In this document: piece by piece, positions 33,520 to 44,864 of the stretch | Numbering within the stretch: the stretch's first letter is position 1 | How the letters are laid out: the number at the start of each line of letters is the position of its first letter | The notes under the pieces: model-generated | The model's input: only the letters and a program-made list of their open reading frames with translations | Told to the model about the DNA's origin: nothing | The model's database searches: none | Program-made: the position numbers and the translations under genes | Assembly (NCBI GenBank): GCA_002077065.1 | Contig: NAJO01000049.1 | Location: 238,916 to 302,915, forward strand | Source of the DNA: Cryoendolithus antarcticus | Taxonomy: Eukaryota > Ascomycota > Dothideomycetes > Cladosporiales > Cladosporiaceae | Length of the DNA stretch: 64,000 nt | Direction: 5' to 3'

Positions 33520-34701
33520 TGGGCGCATCCGCTTATAAGATAATCTCTACAAATCCCTACTCAGCTGGCTTTGTCCCGCCACAGCGTACAGGTGCGCACC
33601 GGAATTCACCCATCTGCTGAGGTGCCACCAGCTTCAAGGTATCTCAACAGCAGCACGGTCCTTGAAATGTCCTGTCTTCCGCAAAGGGCCCAGGAGAACG
33701 CTACTTGGACCCTTTCCATCATCGGGACGCATACATTGCTGGGGACTGTCAAGTTTGGGCGTTCAACGCGAATGGTCGAATACATACATTCGAACATCTG
33801 GCGGCAAGCACGGTGTCACTCAGCCCTTTTCCAGGTTGCTGAACCACTTCAGTGTGTTATTCACCGAAAGACGGATCGACTCTACAGCTGCCCTGCTAAT
33901 CGTTGGAGCTGTACCCACATGCGGCACCATAGTCTACTGGGCAGTAGGCTGCGCTGTTCATGACTACTTCGACGCGTTCGATCTTGTTGTGGATGACACG
34001 ACCGCGTATGCGTGGCTGCAGTGGCCCGCTGAGACGGCGTAGGGGGGCGGCGCGGAGCTTGAGCTGGAGCCCTTGTTAGAAGACTACGATACGCGTCGCT
34101 GTCGCGGTGGTCGAGCACATCATCTGTATCGCTGGCAGTATACTGCTCTGAAGCGAGCGACTCACGAGTGAGCGATCTCTGATCGAGCAGACTACGAGAG
34201 AGCGACCTCGAAATGCGCAACGTATGAGCGAGGGGTCTTTGACTGAGCAGTCCTTGACTGACATGCCTCAGGCTGAGTCGACGTAGAGTGAGAGACCTCA
34301 GCAAGACCCGCCTCATCTGCGACAAGCCATCATGTGAAGCATTCCTTCTCCAAGACCTCCTTCACCGGCGAAACGACACAGCACTGAGGTGCTGCAGACA
34401 TCGCTGTTGCGGGGGAGCAGTGCACGATTTGTTCATGTCTGCTTCCTCCCCTCTTCGTGGTGATAGGGTAGCGCTAGACATCACGACAAGCTGGCTTCTG
34501 TAGCTTGCTCTTGTCTCCGGTCTCGTTGCAGGATCGATTGAAGTCGAAGTAGGCACTAAAAGCATTTCCTCCTTTCAGATGCTCTCTTTCACCCTCCACA
34601 ACCGATCGTGCCATGGACTTGCGCGCGGTGTCGCCTCATTTCCTTCTCCGACAATCGATCTCGAACACGAGATTCACGCCGGACTCGATTCACCAAACGA
34701 G
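33520..34701. other. Gene-poor interval with protein-like blocks in different frames
   Basis: At 33665-33841 (+) one frame reads AKGPGERYLDPFHHRDAYIA then DCQVWAFNANGRIHTFEHLA; at about 33835-34042 (+) another frame reads LLNHFSVLFTERRIDST and ends AYAWLQWPAETA. Neither is recognised. 34165-34300 is a degenerate short repeat (GAGCGAYCTCTGA-like units). The picture fits decayed genes, but unrecognised exons cannot be excluded. Confidence 0.35.
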
Positions 34702-35920
34702 ATGGCGTCGATCTTCAACCCAAACCAGCAGGAACCATTTGCACCTCTTGATGGTATACGAGTCACGACCCAACCCGGTACTATATGTACCAGACTGCGT
34801 CAACCCAAGGGCGCTCGGCGCCTTTCCACCAGCCCGATGGCACAGCCTTCCACGTCTCGAACGATTATACAAGACCTCAAGGGCGGCCATTGCCAAAGGT
34901 GGCGCACCGCCACAAACCTGATGCTCTATACACCGGCGCAATGCCTCTCTACAATTGCATGCACTCAGCGTTCACGCTGGACAATGTGCCGCCACCTACC
35001 CTCAAGCTGACCGATAAAGACCTATGGCAGGTGCTTTGGTTGATTTGAGAGGCAAAGCCAAGCCTCACGCATGCCTTTGCGGCGAAGAACTAGCGAGTGG
35101 ACATCGGCAGCAACTGTGTCCCCATTAACCAGCGCATTCCAGCTGGCCCGCCGGCAATCAAGTGCGATGAGCACGGGAACCTGCGATACGTGGAGTTCAA
35201 GCATTGCTTCAGGATCATTGGTCGCGGCCACGCTGCGAAAACATCGAGCCAGCCGCCGAACGCAAGGGATTTGTGGCATGATGGCCATCTGACGCCACTG
35301 CAAGGTGCTCATCTGCCGCATAACGATTGCGAACATGCAGTGCAGATTACCTGCAGTAGCGACAAGCGTTGCTACTACCGGGCATTCGGCTTCGTGCAAG
35401 ACATAGCAGCTGACCTCTTTATGATTTGATGGTTGTCGAATATCGACCACGATCAACGAATCGCGACAGCTCCTCTTACTTGATCGATATACTGAAGACT
35501 ACTCTCGTATTGCCAACGACAAGATCGGCAATCGAGCCGAAGCGCAGGACACGCTTCCAATCGATGCCGAAGAGTGCTACAGCGATTTAAAACAGAGGGA
35601 CACTGACGGTCTGCGGTTTTACTGTTACCCAAACAACGCGCTCACAGCACGACTCACTATCAACCCAGGATATCTGCATCACGCCAGCGCAGACCGCCGG
35701 CTCAATACTCAATCCTCTACGCCCAACGTGAGAACGGTTCTGCTTCGTGCCAAGATATCAGTTTCGACGGAGGACGACGGCACGGCGGATAGCGAGCTCG
35801 AGAGCGATGACGAGGTGAAAGCTAGCCCTACTTCCAGGACACGATCATCACAGAAGCAGAGCGATCTCTGCTCCCACAATCGCGCAGCGTCGCGCTGCGT
35901 AGAACAAGTCGAGGCTTAAA
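34702..35920 (+). pseudogene. Probable broken gene for an unknown protein
   Basis: Four protein-like blocks follow one another on the + strand. Block 1 starts at an ATG (34702, MASIFNPNQQEPFAPLDG). Block 2 (34785-35048) runs in the -1 frame after a CCC run. Block 3 (35091-35429) is in the same frame as block 2 after two stops; removing 35029-35090 as a GT..AG intron (weak donor GTGCTT) would join them. Block 4 (about 35430-35920) is shifted by one T in a TTT run and ends with an acidic, Ser-rich tail. Block 3 has several Cys and His (IKCDEHGN, FKHCFRIIGRG). Two one-base shifts at short homopolymers mean either a recent pseudogene or assembly errors. No family recognised. Confidence 0.4.
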
Positions 35921-37786
35921 ATTCCATCTCCGCAGCAGTACCTCTATGCCGGCTGAGACCACTGCTTTGCGGTTCGGGTAGTTCGGTCACACGTTGCTGC
36001 CTGGCTCACACGAAGAACAACGGTATTCTGAGGATGTCCACGGCTTCCTACGCGGTGCCGTTTCCATTGAACGCACGACTGTGACGGGCAGTGAGCATCT
36101 CGAATGCGTCTCTGGCGGTTTTTGTGACCTCGGAACGGACTGCTAAGCGGCGAATGGTGTCGCGTTTGATGTCGTGGTCTCTCAGCGCTGACTGCAATCA
36201 TGCCTATGCTAAGTGGGCCTTCGAGCACGGCGTTTAGGCTATGATACATGACCCGGGCCATTCTTCAGCCTATGATGTGCCATGAGAGCTTCGACATCAA
36301 GATTGAAGCGCGCTAGTGTGATGGTGGTTGAGGGCGTAGCGATTTCCGACTGATCGATTCGAGATTGAGCGATCTCTGATGTAATGCACCAAAGAGGAGT
36401 AGTCACAGAGTGAGCGATCTTTGATTCAATTCACGAAAGAGAAGCAGTTACAGAGCGAGCCGCAGGGGATGAGCCATCATACATTCGGACACTGCTACAT
36501 GAACTGTCGCTTGGACGGCATCACGCAATCGAATTCACAACGCGCGTTCGCTCGAACGTCAAGACTCCTAACCAGGGGAAGCATACATCGTAGTGTTCGC
36601 CACTATACAGTGTTCGGCCGAGTTGTCTGATTCAATGTAGGAAAGTGATGCGTCTAAACTTGAACGCGGTGAGTGATATGGTGTGAACACTCGGTGTTAA
36701 CGATCGGGTTGCAAGGGACGACCTGCGTTTGTCCGCTGTAGGACCGAGGCCGAGAGGAACAGTCGACATTTCCGATTACCCAGCGACGAGACTATGCTCA
36801 AGCGAAGCATCGTACGCTCCAACCATGACCATGGCTTGCACACACCGTGACAGACGAGCGCGGCCGTTTTAGCAATCAATACTGCGGTTGTTCAGACATG
36901 CACGACGAGCTGTACGAGAATCACGACGTGTATTGGTTGCACTTTTCAGACGCTCCTCTTCTCCCTAAGCCGAAGGATTCACACCAGACTTCGCCGACAG
37001 TATGCATATTCGAGACTCGTTGCTGTAGTCCAGTCGCGATCTGCTTATCGCCATGAAGGCCCCAGGCGTCCGACTTCTATATCTGCTGCCCTATACGCCT
37101 TGGCAGGCACCGTTATGCCTTGGCATTGTCGACTTGCAGGAATTGCGTCAGCGGGGTAGCTCAACTACACGTAACGATCAATTTCCCAGTTTTCCTGAGT
37201 GTGCAATCGCTGGCGCTGCAGATCGCTACACGGAGTCCTCGTGATCAGCCTACGTGCTCCACGACACTGCTCAGACGTACAGTCGATGCTCACCGCCGCT
37301 CAGATTGCTCTGATGTGCCAGGATCCGGTCGAGGTACAAAGCTACCACACCCCGCTCGCACTACTACAGGCTATGCCCGCTTTCGCGCGTCCGCAGTCAA
37401 GCTCATGTGGGTTCCAGGCTAGGTCGAAGGCAGAAGCAGGGCAGATCAGGCGAGTCCAGAACTCTACGCATAGTAGCTACGCATGTGATCTTCAGCTGAG
37501 ATGCTCCTTCGCCACGACATCGCTGGAACCCGATGCGCACGTGGCGGTAGGCTAGCAACTTGATATGCCCTAGACTGGCTGTCGTAAGCTGGAGCAAGCG
37601 CTGGTAGGTAAAGTGACGCCATTGCCCATGATCGTGTAGCGTGGCCTGAAACCTGGCCGACAGCAAACGCACTGCTCCCACTTTCTTAAGCTCGCCATTC
37701 TTCCTCCCTGCCCTTTTCGATATCCACTTCATACATTCTTCAACGAAGCAAAACTCACTTCCACACCTACATCAACACCTATCATC
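35921..37786. other. Gene-poor interval upstream of the repeat-protein gene
   Basis: No recognised gene. The frame 37199-37555 (+, first ATG 37289) is protein-like but unsupported. 37560-37786 is the likely promoter and leader of the following gene, with a pyrimidine-rich stretch before its ATG. Confidence 0.4.
36366..36455. repeat. Two-copy 45-bp tandem repeat
   Basis: Two adjacent 45-bp units (36366-36410 and 36411-36455) both begin TGAGCGATCT and end ACAGAG, differing at a minority of positions. The first 15 bases of unit one also occur exactly at 34169-34183 in the degenerate repeat upstream. Confidence 0.75.
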
Positions 37787-39103
37787 ATGTCTTACAACGA
37801 CAACAACGATTCTTACGGTAGCTCACTCACCATACCCAGCTACTATTGGCCGCGCAGCAGCTTATCATGTACATGTAGGTTCCTCCGGCCGCCAAGGAGG
37901 AAACGATACCTTCGGCGACAACAACAGCTCCAGCGTACGTCCTCATACCACTCTCATTGGTGAGCCAAGCAATGGCTTATCAGTCTGCAGACGGGCGATC
38001 GCGTTCGTGATGGTGCGGAGCGTCTCACCGGCTCCGGTCGTGACAACGACAACTCGTATGGCAGCTCAGGTGCTGGAGGCCTGTCCGGGAGTGGCAACAA
38101 CGACAGTAGCTACGGATCCTCAGGCCTGAGCAGCGGCCGTGACAACAACGATTCTTACGGGTCTTCTGGGCGTGATACCAGTGACAACTACGGATCGTCA
38201 GGTACCAGCGGTCTTGGCAGTGGCCGCGATAACACAGATTCTTATGGCTCGTCCGGCACCTCGGGTCTTGGAAGCGGTCGCGACAACAATGACAGCTATG
38301 GCTCCTCTGGTCGTGGTAACACCGACTCCTACGGATCATCGGGTACCTCAGGACTCGGCAGTGGTCGTGACACCAGTGACAATTTCGGCTCGTCTAACAC
38401 CGGCCGCGACACCAGTGACAGCTACGGCGGATCGTCTGGCCTTGGCAGCGGGCGCGACAATGACTTGAGCTCCTCGGGCCGCACTGGAGGTCTGGGATCT
38501 GACAATGTAAGTGCTCTCTTTGAAGCTTGTCTGCCTTCTTCTACCATCTTGTGACGCCTACTCTTGACTGCTCTATAATCCATCTTTGTATAAGAATATT
38601 GCTGACCATGGCCGGTTACGGTAATAAGACAAGCTCCGGCTTCGGTAACGACAGCGATTCGAACACTCGCTTCGGTACCTCCAGCAACACCGACTCCTAC
38701 AGCGGTGGCACAGGTGTGGGCTCAGGTACTACAAGCGGAGCCGGGTTAGTATTTTCGGGGGACAGAGCAACCAAGGAGAGCTATACTGACCGCTCTTAGT
38801 TACGGCAACAAGACTGGCGGTTCCGGTGACATTGACTCGAGCGACACTCGCTTCGGCTCCAGCGGCCAGACTGGCGCTTACTCTGGCGCTGACTCTAGCG
38901 ATTTCGGCTCAGGCGCAACTTCGGGAGCGGGTTACGGAAACAAGAGCTCCGACCACGATAGCAAAGACAAGAAGAACGACTCGACCATGGGCAAGCTGAT
39001 GGAGAAGGCCGGCGGTATGCTCAAGAACGAGAAGATTGCCGACCAGGGCCGCGAGAAGCGTGAGCAGGCTGGTTTCGGTCAGGGAAGCTCCGACAACTAC
39101 TAG
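37787..39103 (+). CDS. Gly/Ser/Asp/Asn-rich repeat protein, dehydrin/hydrophilin-like
   Basis: I read five exons: 37787-37817, 37879-37934, 37991-38506, 38629-38744 and 38800-39103, giving 340 aa. The first ~200 residues repeat a GRDNNDSYGSSG-type unit, often with TSGLGSGRD between. Residues from about 205 repeat a second unit of ~40 residues built on GAGYGNK..SRFG/TRFG. The Lys-rich end (MGKLMEKAGGMLKNEKIADQ then GREKREQAG) can form an amphipathic helix. No signal peptide. Composition and the terminal helix resemble fungal dehydrin-like stress proteins; function is inferred. The intron before exon 4 is the weak point: no AG lies where the repeat predicts, so the next AG (38627-38628) was used; an ATG at 38608 could instead start a second product. 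Confidence 0.7.
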
Positions 39104-39589
39104 GCACTACACTGAGTGTCAAGTTCGTGAGCACACTGCTCTAGGAGCCCATGATAGTGATATGAAAGCCCTCCATACGGAGCTGGCAAAATGAAATGAA
39201 GTACTGACAACAGTACACTCTCACTTTGCCAATGGTCACTATGCAAGCACCGCTTCTGCCAGAGTGACTTCAAAGACTTGCTTCCTGCTCACTACCTTGA
39301 ACAGTAACGAGAGCTATTAGAGTCTGACTTGCGTGTCGCACCCCGTCTCAAGGTCTCGTCGCTCCAATCTCGCTACTGTGAGCATCCTGGTTGGGGCAGT
39401 CCAGCGACAGCAACGTTAGGCGGCGTTGGTCTTGTGGCACTGCCTTGCTGGATTCCACAGTAGCAAAACCTAGGAGTGTGACTGCGAACGTGCTAGAGCA
39501 TTCTATCTTTCACTCGTGCGTGTTTTGGCAGGCGGACCTCCCCAACACAGTGAATATAATTTATGTTACCCCGCACTCCATATCCAACA

Positions 39590-39684
39590 TCCCTCGTGGC
39601 GCAATTGGCTAGCGCGTTTGACTGTTAGGAGCTCGACTTCAAGCCGTAATCAGGAGGTTGGTGGTTCAAGCCCACCCGAGGGAG
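39590..39684 (+). tRNA. tRNA-Asn (GTT) with intron
   Basis: The acceptor stem is TCCCTCG/CGAGGGA, the D stem GCGC/GCGC, and the anticodon stem TTTGA/TCAGG with loop CTGTTA+A. The T arm is GGTGG-TTCAAGC-CCACC and the variable loop has 5 nt. The anticodon GTT reads Asn codons. An intron of about 21 nt (39628-39648) interrupts the anticodon loop one base 3' of the anticodon, the canonical nuclear position. A discriminator G and a T7 run follow. Confidence 0.9.
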
Positions 39685-39690
39685 AAAATG

Positions 39691-39697
39691 TTTTTTT
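39691..39697 (+). terminator. RNA polymerase III terminator of tRNA-Asn
   Basis: Seven consecutive T residues begin 7 nt after the tRNA discriminator base. Confidence 0.8.
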
Positions 39698-41142
39698 GCA
39701 GTTTTGTTTTCCGCGGTCATGCCTGAGCGACTTGACTTTCTCGTTCTGCTGCCAGACAGCTTGCGAACGCGAGGCCAGTCATGATCGTCGCCGGGAGCAA
39801 GTACACCAGACGTATTGGGAATTGTCCGTCTAGGGAATTGTCCATCTAGTGAAAATATGCAGAGAACTAGTTATTACGTCTTTGAAATGGTTTGGCTTGC
39901 CGTTAGGATGCTCTCCTACACTCACGCAACATGAATTTCCGCCCCTCTCGAGCACCATTGCTGAACATCATCGATTGTAAGAACCTGGAGTGTGGACTTT
40001 CATACGCTCTCGAACAAAGGCCGTTGTAGGGTTACTTTCGTGGCCGGCCACGGCGATGATATGTAGTCGCGCTCGACAATACCATGGCAGCACACACATC
40101 GTTGTGGCGCGGACTACATTGCCGCGCTCATCGTCCAAAGTTTCTCGAACGTCGCTGAAGGAGGCTGACTCGGCGTCCGTTGGTGAGATGCCAGGACAGG
40201 TTCGCCTTCACGGAGGTTCGCCCAATGGAACGAGCTCACTACAGCGATCTTGACCAAGTCGATACATTGCTAGCTCCCACGCTAGCAGCATTGGCTAGTC
40301 TTCATCCCCACAGTAGTGACTGCGACGACTTCCTCGCTCGTTGCGGTTGCTGAGTGCCACTAGCAAAGCCGCGTGCAGCAATGGTCGACATAGCACTCCA
40401 CCCGTTGAGTGGAAGTACCTATGCTTCTGTAGTCTGAATACACTCGCCGTAGCAGCACCTCATGACCAGGGCGCCTGTGGACTCTATTGGAGCGACCAAC
40501 ACGTATTTGATATACCGTCGAGATCACCGTCCTTTTGATGTGCTTTCACGTCGGCCGAGTCGATGTGACAGACACTCGTAATGCAGACAAAGATAGCGCA
40601 AGATTCTTCAGACCATCGGGAGAGCTTTGGTGGCGACCCTCGTGCTGTACGAGATTAGTGCCTTCGGTCGTTCGCTCTGAGCGGCATGTCATCTAGAGAT
40701 GGATTGTGAAGACGCCAGTTATCCCCTGAACTGTCATCTGACTAGGTTCACCCCGCAACCGGGTGGAGAAAAGGCGGGAAGGCACGAAGCCACTTTGCGG
40801 AGAAGTCTGCCACGCGACTTCATCCAGACCAACCACCATCTGTCTCACCCGCACGAACTTCTGCATTCAGCAAGGTCCCTTCCAGGCTAGAACGTTGATC
40901 ATGTCACTAGTTGCGCGCAAATGCAACCGTACCTGGCGCTTGGGATGCGCGCTGTTACTCCATGACCACTAAAGCGGCCATGCAGATACCAGTGCATGTC
41001 CGCAGGCCGAGGGAGCACTTGTAATATTGAATCGAGGTTGGCCGCCAACGGCTGACACGGCTGGAAAGTATATGATCTTGTGTTCGCGTTCTCATGCATT
41101 TGATCACACCCTCTAGCCCATAGTCTTGGTTCAGGTGTCAAG
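39698..41142. other. Intergenic, about 1.4 kb, no gene seen
   Basis: Only short unrecognised frames. The end should contain the GH55 promoter; I see no clear TATA box. Confidence 0.45.
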
Positions 41143-43875
41143 ATGCGGTCTGCTATTGCGATTCTCACGAGCTTCGCGCTCGCCACTGGTGTGGTAGCTC
41201 AGCATGGCCATGTTGATATCCCAGAAATTGACCGCTATGTCCACTCCATGCTCGACAAGTACAATAAGTACACTAAGTATCCGGGACCCTCGCCGACGTA
41301 CTGGCAGCATCCATCGCCGAGGCCAACGAAGCCAGTGCCGAAACCGCCGGTCGACAAGTGTGCATTCTGGATGGAGAACATCAAGCACCAAGGTGTCGCC
41401 GCCTTCAATCCTTCGCCATCGACGTACCAGGTCTTCCGGAATGTCAAGGACTTTGGTGCCCAGGGCGATGGTGTGACTGACGATACTGCGGCGATCAATA
41501 ACGCCATCTCGAGCGGAGGGCGTTGCGGTCCTCAGACATGCGGTCCAGGAACCACAACCACGTCGCCTGCGGTCGTCTACTTCCCTAGCGGCACTTACGT
41601 GAGCATTGCGTCGAGCCACCATCGAGCTGATCGATGCTGACTCCTCTCAGATGGTCAACGCTAGTATCATCGACTACTACTACACTCAGATCATTGGCAA
41701 CCCGAACTGCCTGCCTGTTATTCGAGCCTTCGCGACGTTCACCGGCGGCTTGGGTGTCATAGATGGAAATCAATACGGCGCCCATGGCTTGGGCTGGGGA
41801 GTATGTTGCTTCAGTGGTGTCACAGACTAAGCGGAGCGGCATTGCTTACTAGAAAGCAGTCAACCAATACTTTTTGGCGACAGATCAGAAACTTTGTTAT
41901 CGACATGACACTGGTACCGGCTTCGAGCGCGATCACAGGTACGTAAATGCTGTCTTCTGCCTTCTTGAGTAGAGGCTCTCCGGGGCCTTCGTCACAGACA
42001 ATTGATCTGGAAACGGACACGGGCTCGAGAGACTGCAAGAAGCTGACTGGTATCACAGGTATACACTGGCCGACAGCGCAAGCTACCAGTCTCCAGAACA
42101 TCGTCTTCAACATGTCTCAGGAAGGTGGAACTCAGCACCAGGGCTTCTTCATTGAGGAAGGCTCCGGCGGCTTTATGAATGACTTGACGTTCTACGGCGG
42201 GCTTAATGCCATCACCTTTGGCAATCAGCAGTTCACCGTCCGCAATCTGACGTTCTACAACGCTGTCACTGCGATCAATCAGATCTGGGACTGGGGCATG
42301 ACTTACTACGGCATCAGCATCAATAACTGCTCAGTCGGCCTGAACATGGCTGCTGGCGGCCCCACTGCGCAGAGCGTTGGTTCGATGACTTTCTTTGACA
42401 GCTCCATCACTAACACACCCATTGGCATCATCACTGCTCATGACGCCACTTCTCAGCCGCTCACTGCAGGTAGCTTGATTGTCGAGAACGTCGCTCTTAA
42501 CAATGTACCCATCGCCATTCAAGGACCTGGGGCAACAACGGCTTTGTCAGGTACGACTGGGCAGACGACAATCACTGGATGGGGTGAAGGCCACTCTTAC
42601 ACGCCCAATGGCCCGGTCAACTTCGAAGGCCCCATTGTTCCAAACAATAGACCAGCCAATCTGTTAGCGGGCAACCGGTACTACACTCGATCAAAGCCTC
42701 AGTACCAAACCTACCCGGTTTCCAGCTTCGTGAGCGCTCGTACTTCCGGTGCCACAGGTAATGGTCACACAGATGACACCGCAGCCCTGCAGCGCGCGAT
42801 CTACGCCGCTCGAGCGCAGAGCAAAGTGCTGTACGTCGACCATGGCGACTATCTGGTTACATCAACGATCTACGTTCCATCTGGATCCAAGATCGTCGGA
42901 GAGTCATACTCGGTCATTCTCAGCAGCGGCAGCTTCTTCAACAACGTCAACAAACCACAACCTGTTGTTCAGATTGGCAAGAACGGGGAATCTGGCAGTA
43001 TCGAGTGGAGTGATATGATTGTTTCTACACAAGGCCAACAACGAGGCGCGGTACTCTTCGAGTACAACCTGCGGGCTTCATCGTCCTCCCCGTCCGGTAT
43101 ATGGGATGTCCACTCCAGGATTGGAGGCTTCGCTGGCTCAAATCTTGGCCTTGCAGAATGCCCCAAGACTCCAACAGTCAATGTGACCTCCGCAAACCTC
43201 AACCAGAACTGCATAGCCGCCTTCATGCACTTTCACGTGACCAAGCAATCGAGCGGCCTGTATCTCGAGAACGTCTGGCTCTGGACAGCAGACCACGACG
43301 TCGAGGATCCAGCCCTAACGCAGATAACCGTCTACACGGGACGTGGCATGCTCGTCGAGTCCAGCGGTCCTGTCTGGCTCGTTGGCACTGCAGTCGAGCA
43401 TAACGTTCTATACGAATATCAGTTTGTCAAAGCATCGAACGTCTTTGGCGGGCAAATGCAGATCGAGACCGCGTATTACCAACCAAATCCGCCAGCGCCA
43501 ATTCCCTTCCCCTACGTCGCTTCGTTGAACGACCCGCAATTCACCGTCGCTACGATCACTGCCGACGGCTATGTCATTCCTGCTTCCGAAGGCTGGGGCT
43601 TGCGCATCATCGATAGCTCGAACCTGCTCTTTTACGGTGTCGGCCTGTACAGCTTCTTCAACAATTACAGCACTGCATGCTCGAACCAAGGAGCCGGCGA
43701 GACGTGTCAGAACCACATCTTCAGCCTCGAGGGCAGGAACTCGGGCATCTCGCTGTACAATCTGAACACCGTAGGAACGCACTATCAAATCACCATCGAT
43801 GGGAAGGAAGTTGCGTACTATGCCGACAATGCCAATGGCTTCATCAGTACGGTGGCGCTCTTCAGGAATGCTTGA
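41143..43875 (+). CDS. Secreted GH55 exo-beta-1,3-glucanase
   Basis: Four exons, 41143-41598, 41651-41800, 41860-41938 and 42059-43875, give 833 aa. Introns are 52, 59 and 120 nt. A signal peptide is evident (MRSAIAILTSFALATGVVA, cleaved before QHG). A Pro-rich linker of about 50 residues precedes the catalytic part. Two pectate-lyase-3 type beta-helix domains follow: the first with FRNVKDFGAQGDGVTDDTAA near residue 105, the second repeating the motif as SGATGNGHTDDTAALQRAI near residue 455. Together these are typical of GH55. Such enzymes release glucose from the non-reducing ends of beta-1,3-glucan (fungal wall turnover or saprotrophic feeding). Length is normal to slightly long because of the linker. 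Confidence 0.92.
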
Positions 43876-44864
43876 AGCGCATTTAACACGACTAGAATGG
43901 TCGACCGTCAGCCCCAACATTTCGTAGTAGAAGAAGCAATGCATATAGTCTTAGTATCATAGTCCTCCTCGAGAAGTGCGCACGACTGATACTGCTAGTG
44001 CATACTACACTGCGAGAACGAGTCGCCGGTGATGCGGTCGTGGAGAGTCCCCTTAGGACGCAACATTTTCTCGAGTAGCATACATAGTAATGGACTATCA
44101 TGGCCCTATATATCTTCGCATCATATAGCGTAACGGGATGGATGAGAGAGAGCTGCTTCCTTTGTCACTCGCATGCTTGTTAGATGCGTCAATGGTCTGG
44201 GCCAATTATTAGAAGGTATTGTGAGGGGCAATCGGGTTCTCACACTTGAGGTCCGTGGGGTGGTCTCCTTCGTTCTTTGAGACACACGTTTGCTTCTCAT
44301 GGGCAGTGATCACTTCTGCTTGCTGGATAACGATTAGAGCAACGAAACTGGCATCGATCCTGGGTCAGCGGTCGATGCGAGAGGCCACGTCCCAAGCGCA
44401 CGATACACGGCGGAAAATGTACCCTCACGATGTGGCCGATCTCTGCGATCACAGACTACTAAGACGCTAGATGAGGCCTTGAACGTATTTCGCGGTACCA
44501 CGGCACAGATGCACACAAGCCACTTGAGAGACAATGCTCACTACTGAGATGGCGCCGAAGCCGCTATAGTGCAGGTGGACGGCTTAACGCCATGCCAGAT
44601 GTATGCACTGCATGATGCGTCACACGTGGCGTTTGCGATCCACAAACGCACATCGTTTGTAGCACCAAGGAAGTAACCATTCACTCTGGCGCGACGCTGA
44701 TATAAAGATGGCGGCTCGCCGTGCAGGTTCTTGGGATGCTATGCGGCTGCGAGCATGGCTCGTTACTCTCTCTAGCAGTCTATTGCTGCAGCCGTCTGCA
44801 CAACGGCTCGTAAAGTCGCCGTGGAACACTAGGTGCCTTGTCGAGAAGCGCACAGCCAGCACAC
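43876..44864. other. Intergenic, about 1 kb, no gene seen
   Basis: Nothing recognised on either strand. Confidence 0.45.

Noticed and set aside
33882..34325. 147-codon - strand frame rich in Ser/Arg/Leu
   Set aside because: The composition comes from the degenerate GAGCGA-type repeat, not from a protein domain.
38608..39103. Separate small gene starting MAGYGNK
   Set aside because: Only about 50 nt separate it from the preceding frame and no promoter is visible; kept as an alternative start in the repeat-protein gene.
39516..39833. 105-codon + strand frame
   Set aside because: It runs straight through the tRNA-Asn gene; its protein-like look comes from the tRNA arms.
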